Shown: positions 1-10,060, counted from the first letter of the stretch. The stretch is 64,000 bases of DNA from Heloderma charlesbogerti (GCA_026122225.1 JANEZZ010001570.1:1674001-1738000), one strand, 5' to 3'. Program-made: numbers and translations. The notes: a model not told the origin generated them from the letters alone.

Positions 1-480
1 CCCCTGATAGACTACGTGATGATTAACATAGCCTATCACAGCTAGATCTGCAAAGTCAGCCGTGACAGGCTACGTCAGTCGTCACGTAGCCTATCACGGG
101 TGACTTTAAAAAAAAAAAAAAGCGCGTACGCTAATGGCGGCTCCCATAGGGAGCCGCCATTCGCGTTCCTTATTTAGTTGCTGTAGTCTACGTAAATGTT
201 TACGTAGACTACGGCGAAAATAAGGGCAATGCAAATAGCGTTGTCCTTATTTTCGCCGTAGTCTACGTAAACATTTACGTAGACTACAGCGACCAAATAA
301 GGAACGGGAATGGCGGCTCCCTATGGGGGCCGCCATTATCCGTACACTTTTTTTTTTTTTTTTTAAGTCACCCGTGATAGGCTATGTGACGATTCACGTA
401 GCCTATCATGACTGACTTTGCAAATCTAGCCGTGATAGGCTACATGAATCGTCACGTAGCCTATCAGGGGCGGGTTTTTT
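1..480. repeat. Nested palindrome array of hAT A
   Basis: Palindromes of the TGATAGGCTACGT / ACGTAGCCTATCA type (about 60-105, 379-412, 430-465) and the GTAGTCTACGTAAA type flank a central AAGGGCAATGCAAATAGC hairpin. The left and right halves are reverse complements of each other, including the A-run near 108-121 and the T-run near 349-364. Confidence 0.85.
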
Positions 481-681
481 TTTTCTTTTATTGCAATGGC
501 GGCGGACACCCGCCGAACCGCCAGCCGGACCCACCGCCGGGAGGGACATTCGGCGAAGGTAAGTCCCATCCCGGGGGGGGCGGGGGGGGCGGAGGATTTC
601 TCCCCGAAACTTGTTCAGGGGGCCGAACACGTTGGCGCTCGGCCCCCCAAAGTTTCGGGGAGGAATTCTCTGCCAACCCTA
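1..681. mobile_element. hAT-type non-autonomous element A, left end cut by window edge
   Basis: The right terminus reads ...CCAACCCTA (ends 681), which is the inverted form of the TAGGG(A/T)TG end shared by the related copies in this window. The interior from 1 to about 470 is one large palindrome centred near 240, itself made of smaller palindromes such as 184-214 and 260-291. A conserved AAGGTAAGT lies at 556-564. The left end and its target duplication are outside the window, so the hAT assignment rests on similarity to the copies at 1112-1985 and 3460-4295, which do show 8-bp duplications. It encodes no transposase. Confidence 0.75.
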
Positions 682-867
682 TTTTAAATGCAGGATCACA
701 ATGACTCCCTTTTTCACATGCTACCTTCCCCCTCCTTCTCTCCGTATCTTGAGTCTTCCATTATCTTTAATTGATCTCGCTCCTCTTCTTGCCACTTTTC
801 CTCTTTTCACAGAGGAGACACAAGTGGAACATGTGGCGTAATGTGATAGGTCATAATCTGTGATCTA
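682..867. other. Short spacer between hAT A and the Tc1-type element
   Basis: AT-rich unique sequence with no recognisable gene or repeat. It ends in the TA dinucleotide (866-867) that serves as the Tc1-type target site. Confidence 0.5.
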
Positions 868-1111
868 CAGTCAGGGCCAGAAATATTGGAACAAGGATAA
901 CAGCTTTGGCAGTTGGCCTCTGTACATCACCACATTGAAGTCGAAAGGAAACACACCCAGATAGGAGGGAAGTCAGGACTTTCAGCTGTAATGCAAGGAG
1001 TATGATAAAAGTGGGGCACTAACCATTCAGGAAGTACATTGTTGGTGGCTCATAAGTAATGGAACAGACCAACATAATTTCAAACTTAAGGATCGCCTTT
1101 AATACCTGGAT

Positions 1112-1985
1112 TAGGGGTAAACTTCCCCCCACGAAGTTCAGGCCGGGGGGGAGGCTTCCCACCTCGCCCCAGCCGAAATTCAGGCCGGGGGGAGGCTTCC
1201 CGCCTCGCCCAGCTGCGAACTCGAAAGCTTTTTTTTAAAAAAACAACATGCCCCCGTGATAGGCTACATGACGATTGACGTAGCCTATCATGGCTAGATC
1301 TGCAAAGTCAGCTACGTTAATCGTCACGTAGCCTATCACGGGTGACTTAAAAAAAAAAGAAAAAGCACGTACGCTAATGGCGGCCCCCATAGGGAGCCGC
1401 CATTGGCGTTCCTTATTTGGTCGCTGTAGTCTATGTAAATCTTTACGTAGACTACGGTGAAAATAAGGGCAACGCAAATAGCGTTGCCCTTATTTTTGCC
1501 GTAGTCTACGTAAATCTTCACGTAGACTACACCGACCAAATAAGGAACAGGAATGGCAGCTCCCTATGGGGGCCGCCATTATCCATACCCGCTTTTTTTG
1601 GTTTTTTTTTAAAGTCACCCGTGATAGGCTACGTGATGATTTACGTAGACTATCACGGCTGACTTTGCAAATCTAGCCGTGATAGGCTATGTTAATTGTC
1701 ACATAGCCTATCATGGGGGTGTTGTTGTTTTTTTCTTTTCTTGGAATGGCGGCGGTGGCAGCCGGTCGAAAGACTGGCTGCCGCTCCCGCCCCGCACGAA
1801 CACCCGCCGAACCGCCGGCCGGACGCGCCGCCGGGAGGGACATTCAACAAAGGTAAGTCCCGTCCCGGGGGGGGTGCGGGGGGCAGGGGGGGTGCAGAGG
1901 ATTTCTCCCCGAAACTTGTTTGGGGGCTGAATACGTTGGCGCTCGGCCCCCCGAAGTTTCAGGGAGAAATTCTCCGCCATCCCTA
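1112..1985. mobile_element. hAT non-autonomous palindromic element B, perfect 8-bp duplication
   Basis: The element starts TAGGGGT (1112) and ends ATCCCTA (1985), flanked by identical ACCTGGAT at 1104-1111 and 1986-1993. Eight-base duplications and these termini identify the hAT superfamily. It split the end of the Tc1 transposase reading frame, so it is younger than that transposon. The core (about 1245-1715) repeats the nested palindromes of element A, and the right 270 bp are close to the right end of A. AAAGGTAAGT lies at 1849-1858. The left end (1112-1230) is different, with GC-rich direct repeats around GAAGTTCAGGCCGGGGG. No transposase is encoded. Confidence 0.92.
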
Positions 1986-1993
1986 ACCTGGAT

Positions 1994-2120
1994 GAAGATC
2001 CTTTGCAGGCAATGACTGCCTGAAGTCTGGAACCCATGGACATGACCAAATGGTAAGTTTCCTCCCTCGAGATGCTTTGCCAGGCCTTTACTGTAGCTGC
2101 CTTCAGCTGCTGCTTGTTTG
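1994..2120 (-). pseudogene. Tc1-type transposase, C-terminal fragment
   Basis: Read on the minus strand this gives a stretch containing KAWQSISREETYHLV followed by SMGSRLQAV, which resembles the end of Tc1-type transposases. The final codons and the stop lie beyond the hAT insertion, near 1094-1103, so the hAT at 1112-1985 landed almost on the stop codon. The catalytic DDE region is missing. The recognition is by residue pattern, without a database search. Confidence 0.72.
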
Positions 2121-2436
2121 TAGGGATGGCAGAGAATTCTGCCATGGATTCCAGTGAGGCTGGATTCTTTAGAATCCGGCCCCCAGGAATCTGTGGCGGA
2201 ATGGCCTCCTGCCCCCCCGCCCCCCCCACGGAATCCCCCAGGATGGAACTTACCTGGGGTGGATATGGCGGATGCGGCAGCGGTGGTTCCAGCAGCAGCT
2301 TCGGCAGCGGCGACTCCAGCAGTGGTGGCGGCGGAGGCTGGTCTCCTGGCTGGCCGCGGCCGGGCTGCTGCGGCCACCGTTGCCATCCTTCAAGCTGTCA
2401 TAGGCTATGTAAGAATTTACGTAGCCTATCACAGCT
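2121..2436. mobile_element. hAT palindromic element C, left half only
   Basis: It begins TAGGGATGGCAGAGAATTC at 2121 and runs through the GC-rich subterminal region to one palindrome of the TAGGCTATGTAAGAATTTACG type near 2398-2432. It then passes directly into Tc1 sequence. No right terminus or matching duplication is present, so the right half is deleted or rearranged. An ACTTACCT motif (outward splice-donor-like on the minus strand) is at 2248-2255. Confidence 0.75.
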
Positions 2437-2446
2437 AACCCCTAAA

Positions 2447-2604
2447 AAAAACCCAAAACAGCAAAAGGCCTGGAAGACCACGGAAGACAACTAAAGTGGA
2501 TGACCGCAGAATGCTGCGCATGGTGAAGAGAAACCCTCTCACAACATCTAGCCAGGTCAAGAACGCTCTTGCGGAGGTAGGTATGTCATTGTCAACACCT
2601 ACAG
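2447..2604 (+). pseudogene. Tc1-type transposase, N-terminal helix-turn-helix fragment (inverted)
   Basis: The plus strand encodes RPRKTTKVDDRRMLRM then TTSSQVKNALAEVG, which resembles the second helix-turn-helix of the Tc1 DNA-binding domain. It runs opposite to the C-terminal fragment at 1994-2120, although both belong to one transposon by position between its termini. It is bounded on both sides by hAT halves that lack right ends (2121-2436 and 2605-3005), which suggests the inversion used those elements. Confidence 0.75.
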
Positions 2605-3005
2605 TAGGGATGGCAGAGAATTCCACCACGGATCTCGGGGAGGCTGAATGCCAGTGCATTCAGCCCCCCAAAATCTGTGGCAGAACGGCCTGACCCCCCG
2701 CCCCCCCTGCGGATCCCCCCGGGACGAGACTTACCTGGGGCGGATCTCCCGGGTGGCAGCAGCGGCAGCTGCGGCGGCTGGTCTTCCGACCGGCTGCCGC
2801 CGCCACGATTTGCAGGTTTTTGTTTTTTGTTTTTACACCGACATGATAGGCTACATACCTTTTTTTTAACCCAGACGTTTTAAGCTACGTAAAAACTTAT
2901 GTAGCCTAAAACGACTGGGTAAAAAAAAAAAATGGCCGCCACCATTTGGGCTGTCTTAGTCTACGTAAATAATTACGTAGACTAAGACGGCGAAAATAAG
3001 GGGAA
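2605..3005. mobile_element. hAT palindromic element D, left half only
   Basis: The terminus TAGGGATGGCAGAGAATTC starts at 2605, followed by the usual GC-rich subterminal block with ACTTACCT at 2729-2736. Two palindromes follow: TTTTAAGCTACGTAAAAAC... near 2877-2915 and a CTTAGTCTACGTAAAT type near 2953-2990. The sequence then enters the right terminal repeat of the Tc1-type element at about 3010, without a hAT right end. Confidence 0.75.
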
Positions 3006-3188
3006 TGCATAAGAATGTCCTTCCTGAATGGTTAGTGCCCTACTTTTGTCAAACCCCTTGAATTACAGCTGAAAGGCCTGACTTCGCTCCCATCTGTGTG
3101 TGTTTCCTTTCGACTTCAATGTGGTGGTGTACAAAGGCCAACTGCCAAAGCAGTTATCCTTGTTCCAATATTTCTGGCCCTGACTGTA

Positions 3189-3451
3189 TTTAAAAATGGA
3201 ACAAAGGGCATTTAGTACAGGAGATGCCCTGAATGATCACGGTGTCATGTAAAGAGCCTGCAAACTTCTGTGAAGGAGCAATCTCAATTGCAGGATAAAA
3301 GCTCCATGTGAAGAAAGCCTTGGTTATCATTTCCTATGTTCAAGGGATTAAAGAGAAGTTGCTTTTCTTGGTAATCTTGTTTAGCCTTTCAAGGCTTATT
3401 ACTTCTGAAGATTGTGCTGAAAAGTGCTCAACTTTGGCAGGATAAATCTCT
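3189..3451. other. Unique spacer between Tc1 and hAT E
   Basis: AT-rich sequence without recognisable coding or repeat signals. Confidence 0.4.
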
Positions 3452-3459
3452 CTTTTTGG

Positions 3460-4295
3460 TAGGGATGTACGAAAATTCCGCCACAGATCTCAGGGAGGCC
3501 GAATGCCAGCGCATTCGTCCCCCCAAAATTGGTGGCGGAACAGCCCGCCACCCCCCGGGATGAGACTTACCTTGGGCAGATCTTCCTGGCGGCGGCGGCT
3601 CTGGCCAGTTCTGACCGGCTGCCGCAGCCACCATTTCCAGTAAAAAAAAAAAAGTGATAGGCTACGTAAAGATTTATGTAGCCTATCACGGCTAGGTTTT
3701 TTAAAAAAACCATGATAGGCTACGTAAATGTTTACGTAGCCTATCACGGCTGACTTTAAAAAAAACCCAAAAAAAATCACACGTACGCAAATGGCGGTGG
3801 CCATGGCCACCGCCATTTGCATTCCTTATTTTGGCACGTCTTAGTCTACGTAAACATTTATGTAGACTAAGACGGTGAAAATAAGGGGAACGCAAATAGT
3901 GCCAAAATAAGGAACGCAAATGGCAGCGGCCGTGGCCGCCACCATTTGCGTATGCGCGGGTTTTTTAAATGTTTACGTAGCCTATTTAAATGTTTTTTTT
4001 AAATGTTTACTTAGCCTATCACAGCTGACTGCAGGGACGCAAACGGCGGCAGCTATGGCCACCGCCATTTGCGTCCCTTCTAGCCCTTCTAGCCAGTGGA
4101 CGGATGTCCGGCTGCTGGCGGAGCTGGCTGGCGGCTCTGCAGAATCACTGTGGAGCACAGCCAGCTGGCCAGGATTCCAGGGGGGGAGGAATGGAGTGCC
4201 TCCCCCCTGGCAAGGATTCCGGGGAGAGGGACGGAATGCCTCCCCCCCAACCATAAACAGAATCCGCGAAAGGTACGTGCCTTTCGTACATCCTA
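3460..4295. mobile_element. hAT palindromic element E, complete, perfect 8-bp duplication
   Basis: An 836-bp element bounded by TAGGGATGTACG (3460) and GTACATCCTA (ends 4295), flanked by identical CTTTTTGG at 3452-3459 and 4296-4303. The left end carries the type 1 motif GAAAATTCCGCCACAGATCTC. The right end is of a second type, with AAAGGTACGT followed by GCCTTTCGTAC close to the tip. The core (3655-4075) has about seven palindromes. Outward splice-donor-like motifs lie at 3565-3572 (minus) and 4270-4278 (plus). It is the clearest reference copy for the two-ended structure. Confidence 0.95.
3655..4075. repeat. Palindrome array of hAT E
   Basis: Alternating hairpins: GTGATAGGCTACGTAAAG... at 3655-3693 and 3711-3752, CAAATGGCGGTGGCCATG... 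at 3789-3820, CGTCTTAGTCTACGTAAAC... at 3836-3875, GGAACGCAAATGGCAGCG... at 3910-3950, an imperfect TTTACGTAGCC block at 3970-4025, and GGGACGCAAACGGCGGC... at 4034-4078. Confidence 0.88.
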
Positions 4296-4303
4296 CTTTT
4301 TGG

Positions 4304-4974
4304 TAGCTCTCTAAAAGGATCCAAGCTTAAAACATTTCACTCACCACCACAGTTGACAGATTAGCTAGATAGATAGCAGTGGTCACAGATGTCCTTCCTT
4401 AATCCTTTCCCTCTGCCAAATGCATCGTTGGCAACAATGGCAAGAGAGGATGCCTGGACTGGGTTGCTTCTCCTCAAAGGGTGGAATGTGCTTGTGGGCT
4501 GGTTTGCTACAGTGCATATAGATCTCTTGATTTAGAGTCTTCTGTACATGGCTGCTGAATTTATCACCTGCAGAATCTTCTTGCACATGCAAAGGGAGGG
4601 ATGCTCCACAGGCATACACCTGATAACATGAGTAGATTGCCTCTCTTTGGGTCAAAGTAAATCATTCCTTTGTTGTTGTAGCACCAGCAAACTGTATTTT
4701 ATTGGGAATTTTCCCTTGGATGTCAAGATTGAACTCTTTTTTTTCCAGAGAAAGAATTTGTAGAACAAAGATGCAAGACCTGTGATTTCTGAGATGGTCA
4801 TTTGAGAAGGCCACAATGTAAACATACAAATTCTCATTGCATTCTGACATATTTTCATTTTGCATGATTTTTCATGAGAATATATTACAAAATGAAGCTT
4901 TACTAGCTTTCTAATAATCTTAATTATTTCCCATGTTCTAATTGAGCTTACCTTTTAAAAAAAATGCTATAAGC
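4304..4974. other. Non-coding stretch
   Basis: I see no gene, RNA or repeat I can name here. Short open frames on the minus strand (for example 4383-4655) resemble no family I know. Confidence 0.35.
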
Positions 4975-5165
4975 AGATAGAATAGCTCAACAGTAGTGCA
5001 ACATGCTCTGAATGCTAAAGCTCTGGATTCAAGTCCTGGCTTTTCTTAAAATGAATTTCAGGTAGCAGGGCTGGGGAAGACACTGGAGAGCTACTGCCAG
5101 TCAGAAAAGAAAATACTGGGGTAATTGATTGACCCAATACACGGTTTCCATGAATAGATGTCTAG
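4975..5165 (+). repeat. Degraded tRNA-derived SINE
   Basis: The order of blocks matches the better copies at 6146-6345 and 8696-9430: an AGCTCAACAGTAGTGCAACATGC-like head (the A-box region), then TGGATTCAAGTCCTGG (the B-box region), then GGCTGGGGAAGACACTGGAG and CTACTGCCAGTCAG. Many substitutions show that it is old. Confidence 0.55.
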
Positions 5166-5505
5166 CTTAATGACACCATTGATTCTCTGCAGCATATCAA
5201 GAAGAAAAACCCTGTCATCATATATTTAATTATAATCTAAACTTTCATATGCTCAATATCAAGCTGGAACATAACAGATGAAATTTGAATACAGTGAACA
5301 AGAATGATCCTCAGAACGCAATAATTTGTTATATGGAATACTAAAAAAAAAAAAAAAAATCATGTAGACATCCGCGCAAGTAACAGCAAGTTACTTGCTA
5401 TACACATAGGAAATTTCAGCATACATCATATACAGAAAGTAAAGTTTAGGATTTTTAAGCATTAAAAATACATGGATATTGGCTGTAGATTAAAGCTACA
5501 CCAGT

Positions 5506-5513
<8 letters not shown>

Positions 5514-5562
<49 letters not shown>
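5514..5562. repeat. (TA)n microsatellite
   Basis: About 48 bp of uninterrupted alternating TA. Confidence 0.95.
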
Positions 5563-5564
<2 letters not shown>

Positions 5565-6145
5565 ATTTATTTCTTTTCTTGTTATCTACAATATTAGCCC
5601 ACAATAGGCTGTAGAGAATTAGGGGAGTTACTGAGCTGAACTTCTGTTCCTGGAAGTCATATACTTAAGTCTAGTAAAAAAGGAATTGATTAAACATATA
5701 TCTATAGATAGAACTTTACAACTAACACAATGTATAGCTTGTGTCATAATGACATTTGCCTGGTATATGAACTACTATAGTAAGTATTTTGCTTTTGTCA
5801 AAGCTGAAGATCTCCCTAAAAAATCACCTTTCTCTTCGCAAAGATTATTTTTGTGACATTTCATTTCTATTCATTCTCATTCCTGTATGCAGGATTTAAT
5901 CTTGACGACGTTATTTTCTTGTGTAAAGAGTTGGGAGAAGAAGTGTTTCTCCTGCCCTCCAGCTTTGGACTGCAAGAGGCTGCTTCATGTGAAGCTACAC
6001 TGTGGTGATGCTTCAGTGTTTTCTATGGAAATTCATAAAGTGTGGAAGGCAGTCAAGATATTCCTTTTCAAACATGCTGTAGGCATGCAGCAGGGAGCTT
6101 CATATCCCAAATGTTTGAAGATACATATCTCTCACGCTTTATAAG
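5563..6145. other. Non-coding stretch
   Basis: AT-rich, with no recognisable feature. An 85-codon plus frame at 5887-6144 has no family resemblance. Confidence 0.35.
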
Positions 6146-6345
6146 GGGGAAAAGCTCAGTCACAGAGCACATACTTTGAACGCAGAGGGTCCCAGGTTCT
6201 ATCCCTGGCATCTCCAGGTAGGGCTGAAAAAGTCTCTAGAGAGTAATGGCCAGTCAATATAGGTTGGCTTCCACCAGCTTGGCTCCCTCCAGATGCATTG
6301 GTCTGACTCAGTACAGGGCAGTTTCCTGTGTTCCTATGTTTACTG
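6146..6345 (+). repeat. tRNA-derived SINE
   Basis: The head AGCTCAGTCACAGAGCACA and GGTTCTATCCCTGGCA match the RNA polymerase III A and B boxes of a tRNA. The body contains CATCTCCAGGTAGGGCTG, and the tail runs through GGTCTGACTCAGTACAGG to TTCCTATGTTT. The same blocks recur at 8696-9430 and 63125-63205. SINEs of this layout are common in reptiles. Confidence 0.75.
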
Positions 6346-6459
6346 CAGCAAACTGGTGGCATTGTGGCAAATGCGATTGCCACACTGAGGGTGAAGTTGC
6401 ATGGGAGTTGCTGGTAGTAGAGGAGGAATGGTATCCTGAGCCACCCCTCTTCATACAGA

Positions 6460-6820
6460 GCTTTTCTACATGAGGCATTTGTTGTGCATTTATCATTCCC
6501 TACTCACAGCTGTTTACAGGTTGCTTAGACATAGATGACATTGTGAGCTTTCAGTTTCATTTCTGTGTCTAAAAAGCACTTCCAGAGAGGTTTTTTGTTT
6601 GCTTTTTAGAGCAAGGAAAATGGGCTACAATTTATGAGTGGCAAAAGAAAGCATGATTTCCTCTTGTGTATTTGCATTATTCTGCTATACCACAGTGCCA
6701 CCTAGATGTTATTGAGCAGAAAAGCTGGAAAGGAAACGCTTCTCATGTAGTGCTCAGAGCTCAATTCTGCAACAAAAGTGAAAGTAGACGTGGCAGATTA
6801 ATAGCCTCATGTAGAAAAGC
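6460..6820 (+). repeat. Interspersed repeat with short inverted ends
   Basis: It begins GCTTTTCTACATGAGGCA and closes with TAGCCTCATGTAGAAAAGC, an inverted pair of about 18 bp. The interior (for example CTGCTATACCACAGTGCCAC) recurs in opposite orientation at 21874-22158. This suggests a non-autonomous DNA transposon. I could not define a target duplication. Confidence 0.5.
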
Positions 6821-7792
6821 CCATAGACAAGAGTGTCATGGTCGAAACAGAGATTCCAGCTTTGTGAGCACTGCGGAAGTGGGTGGAAGAGGACTCTGAA
6901 TCCTTCTTCTGCCATCACTGTTATCTGTGCAACCCTGTCTATGACCCTTTCATACATACCTGCAGGTTCAGAAGAAACTGCTTCCTTTTGACATTGCCCT
7001 CGCTTCAGGAGGAATGGCAACTGGGAGGAAAAGATCCACATGATGGGCCCTATTTAGTTAACTGCATTATTCACATCTAGAAAGCAGATGCAGGATATCA
7101 CACCAGCAGGAGATAGAAGTGGCTCCCACACTGATGCTGGTACAAGTGGATAGGATAGGAATCCCATGTCACAAGAACAAAATGGGTCCTCCAGTGATGT
7201 CTAACAGGAGGGTGTTCACATGTTACACTGAACGTGCCTTCACATTTTATGAACCCTCATTCAGGTAGTTGTGAGAATCCTCCTCCATACAGATGCTAGC
7301 CTGTGACACACTTAGGGCTAAAGCGGGGAAGGGACGTGTGTGAGCAAGTCTCTGTGTGTACAGCATTACATGCAGGTGTCAGGGGTGGGGCTAGCTGGTG
7401 TGCTATATTGGGGTTGGGGGCACAGACCCACTTTGCTTCCAACTTGTGGACCACCTTCACACAAGTAATACATGAAGGGGAGGGTCATGTTCAGTGGAAC
7501 ATAATGACAACCAGGTGAACACCTAATAAAACTGTTCCTGGACTGTATCACTTAAGGCTGCAAATGGGAAATTGCATAATTGAACGTGCTTTCAGTGTTT
7601 TATCTTAACAAGAAAACTAGATATTAGAGAGAAGGGTTCTAGTCTAGTTTTCTCCCTGATATGTTAGGTTGTTCATTTGTTTCTAATGTATTTTGGGGTG
7701 GGTGAACATTCAGTCATGTCGTATATTCCCCTACATGCAATCTACAGGGGGTTGCAGTCCAGTTAAGTATGATAAGCTATTTGTCTTGGAGT

Positions 7793-8195
7793 TAGGCATG
7801 TATGGATTTTGTAAAATCTGTTCTGTCTACATTTCATGGATTGTCAGGTGCCTTTTGCTTTGTCGCCCACTCATTGGTGGAATCGGATTTTTCCAGTTTC
7901 CCAAATTTTTGCAAATTTGCAAATGCCCCTTCAAAAGCTCAAATCATCCTTCAAATGCACATTTTCTTGATTTCGCCTATGCGGGGGGATGTGCATTTTT
8001 GGCCAGGGTTTCTTATTTTATTTTACGTATTTGACTAACTTTGTGTAAAATTCCAGAAAGTTAAAAAAAAACCAGTCCACAAGTCTGCAGAATCCAAGCA
8101 ACTCGGGAAAAGCCAGCCTGCTGTGGAATCCACAGGCTGGATTCATAAAAATCCAGACTCATTTGACTCTGTTGAGGATTTGTCTAACATCTCTA
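7793..8195. mobile_element. hAT non-autonomous element, 403 bp, perfect 8-bp duplication
   Basis: Flanked by identical CTTGGAGT at 7785-7792 and 8196-8203. The ends are TAGGCATGTATGGATTTTG (7793) and AACATCTCTA (8195), corresponding to the two ends of the element at 60978-62175: a GGATTTTGTAAAATCTGT block on one side and an ATCC.GA...TCATTTGACTC block on the other. It lacks the palindrome core and any transposase frame. Confidence 0.88.
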
Positions 8196-8695
8196 CTTGG
8201 AGTCTCTAGGTCTCCTTAGATCCCAAAGGTGCTGGATGCCACCAACATGCCACCATCTCACCATGAGATGAGAGCAACCCACATGGGCAGACAATTGGCA
8301 TGGGAGCAGCCTTTCGGATTAGACTTGAGAGGCTAGTAATAAAGGGAAGCTTTGATTGTGTTGCCTATATTTTAATTAGTTTTATGCTGCTTTTATTGTG
8401 CTCTTTTATGGTTCAGTTTTATAATGTTAATGAAGTAGATTGATTTTTCTGTACTGCCTTGAGCGATTGGAGGTGTAAAAATGAAAAAAAAAAAAGAATG
8501 AATAAATGCAAACAATATCCAATAGGTGGCCATACCATTTGTGCAGACATGATTACAGTATTTATAGAACGGAACCGATGCAGCAGGAAGCGCAATACCT
8601 CAAAGCAACACTGAATAACCAGCTTCACCTGAGCAAGAGCCAGCACCTGATGTCCCTTCCAGAAGGGCCGTTGATGCCATTTGGCCTTAAGGCAG

Positions 8696-9430
8696 GGGCC
8701 GGGGCTCAGTGGAGGAGCACCAGCTTTGCATGCAGAAGGTCCCAGGTTGTCAGGGTCACCCCTGAGCATATGGAGTGCCAGAGCAGTTCAGATTCTGCGG
8801 AAGAACTGCAACACGTGGGGGAGGAACTTTCCCAGGCTTCAGAGGCACAGCTGGACGGAGAGGCCCTCCCTTCACACTCCCCTGTGAGTGATAGCAAATG
8901 GGGGGAGGCAAGGGAAGGACAACCTCAACTCTTAGGCGCAAGGCGCAGATGCAGGCACAAGCAGGAAGTTGCTGGGGCTAAGCTTAGGCACTCCGCCCGA
9001 TTGGCTCAGTGTCAACAGATGCACCTAGAGGTGTCACAGGAGAGGGGGAGAGTTTCCGCTCTCACCCCTTAAGTTAAGAGAGTTTGCTGCCTTTTCCCAA
9101 ACAGAGACTGACTTTCGTAGCTCCCCTTTGAACTCCTTGAAGGCTTTTCCTTTGTAGTCTGTGAGACTCTCTCTAGCAATTTGCATCTGTATGTCTCATT
9201 AGGGTAAATGGAATTAAAGCCTTGGAATTGCAGCCTCTTGTCTGAGTGTTGATTTTGGCTATTGGAGTTCTCAGCAGGGCAAAAGGGGAATCCTGACAGC
9301 GGTTCAATCTCGGCATCTCCAGGTCGGGCTGTAAAAATTCCTGTCTGAAACCCAGTGAGTCACTGCCAGTCATCGTTGGCAGTACTGGGCTAAATGGACC
9401 AATGGTCTGATTCAGTAGAAGGTAGCTCAC
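8696..9430 (+). repeat. tRNA-derived SINE split by the solo LTR
   Basis: The left part 8696-8747 holds GGGGCTCAGTGGAGGAGCAC and GCATGCAGAAGGTCCCAGG. The right part 9299-9430 resumes with GGTTCAATCTCGGCATCTCC and continues to ACCAATGGTCTGATTCAGTA. The junction continuity proves that the LTR inserted later. Confidence 0.8.
8748..9298 (+). repeat. Solo LTR inserted in a SINE
   Basis: A 551-bp block begins TGTCAGGGTC and ends AATCCTGACA. TG...CA ends, no internal retroviral genes and a partner copy of the same length at 52341-52891 identify a solo LTR. It interrupts a SINE exactly between CCCAGGT and TTCAATC. Flanks CAGGT (8743-8747) and GCGGT (9299-9303) fit a diverged 5-bp target duplication (3 of 5 bases). 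TTAAAG stands where the partner has AATAAAG, so the polyadenylation signal is mutated. Confidence 0.82.
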
Positions 9431-9883
9431 ATAACTGGGAAATCCATGCAATCCCTTTATGCCTCTAGTGTTGTGGAGATGGCCCTGTATGGCCACCATT
9501 GCATGCAACATTAAATATACAACAATTATGAAGTCCCCATCTTGTGTAAAAATGGTGGCTCACAGTGAGGAGTGGGTGGCTGTGGGGTGCTCCTGGACCA
9601 TGTGGTGCTTGAGGAGTGTGCATGCAAGCACCCAGCAGCTCAGGGAGCAGAGGCTGGGGGGCTGGGCGTGGGGGAGTCCACTAGACTCCCAGACTCAGTT
9701 GGCCACTTGCGACAATCTTAGCTGGGAGTTGTAGGGCTTTTTTTCTGTCTAATCATACATAGGATTTCACCCTAAGCCACCGTTTGTGGAAAGAAACAGT
9801 GAATAAATATGAAAGGGAAAGGCACTAGTAAATCAGTAATGACATACACTAGCATTCTGGCAAATATGACTGTTACAGCACAA

Positions 9884-10060
9884 TTCTATGCATGTCTACT
9901 TCTAACTAAATCCCACTATATTCATTGAGGCAAACAGTCTAGTAACTGAGTTTAAGAGTGCAGCCATTCCATGCAGTTTTCTCCATGCCTATTCAGAAGT
10001 GAGTTCGGTGGCATTTACTAGTTCTAGGTAAGTGCATTTAGGATTGTGGCCCTAATGTTT
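9884..10060. repeat. MITE-like repeat, GCAATCCTATGCATG family (degraded)
   Basis: The ends CACAATTCTATGCATGTCTAC and TTTAGGATTGTGGCCC are an imperfect inverted pair. Related ends recur near 19275, 20610, 22400, 29525, 30062, 38735 and 54434. Confidence 0.45.

Larger units (their letters stand above)
868..3186 (-). mobile_element. Tc1/mariner-type DNA transposon, interrupted by hAT insertions
   Basis: The termini are CAGTCAGGGCCAGAAATATT at 868 and its reverse complement ending at 3186. Both are flanked by TA (866-867, 3187-3188), the duplication expected for Tc1/mariner. The inverted termini stay similar for about 170 bp (868-1040 against 3014-3186). The remaining transposase pieces are a C-terminal fragment on the minus strand (1994-2120) and an N-terminal fragment on the plus strand (about 2447-2604), so one internal segment is inverted. 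Three hAT-type elements lie inside (1112-1985, 2121-2436, 2605-3005). The transposon is dead. Confidence 0.88.

Noticed and set aside
408..704. Glycine- and proline-rich open frames on both strands
   Set aside because: They are translations of the GC-rich subterminal part of hAT element A. The same frames appear and break in each related copy.
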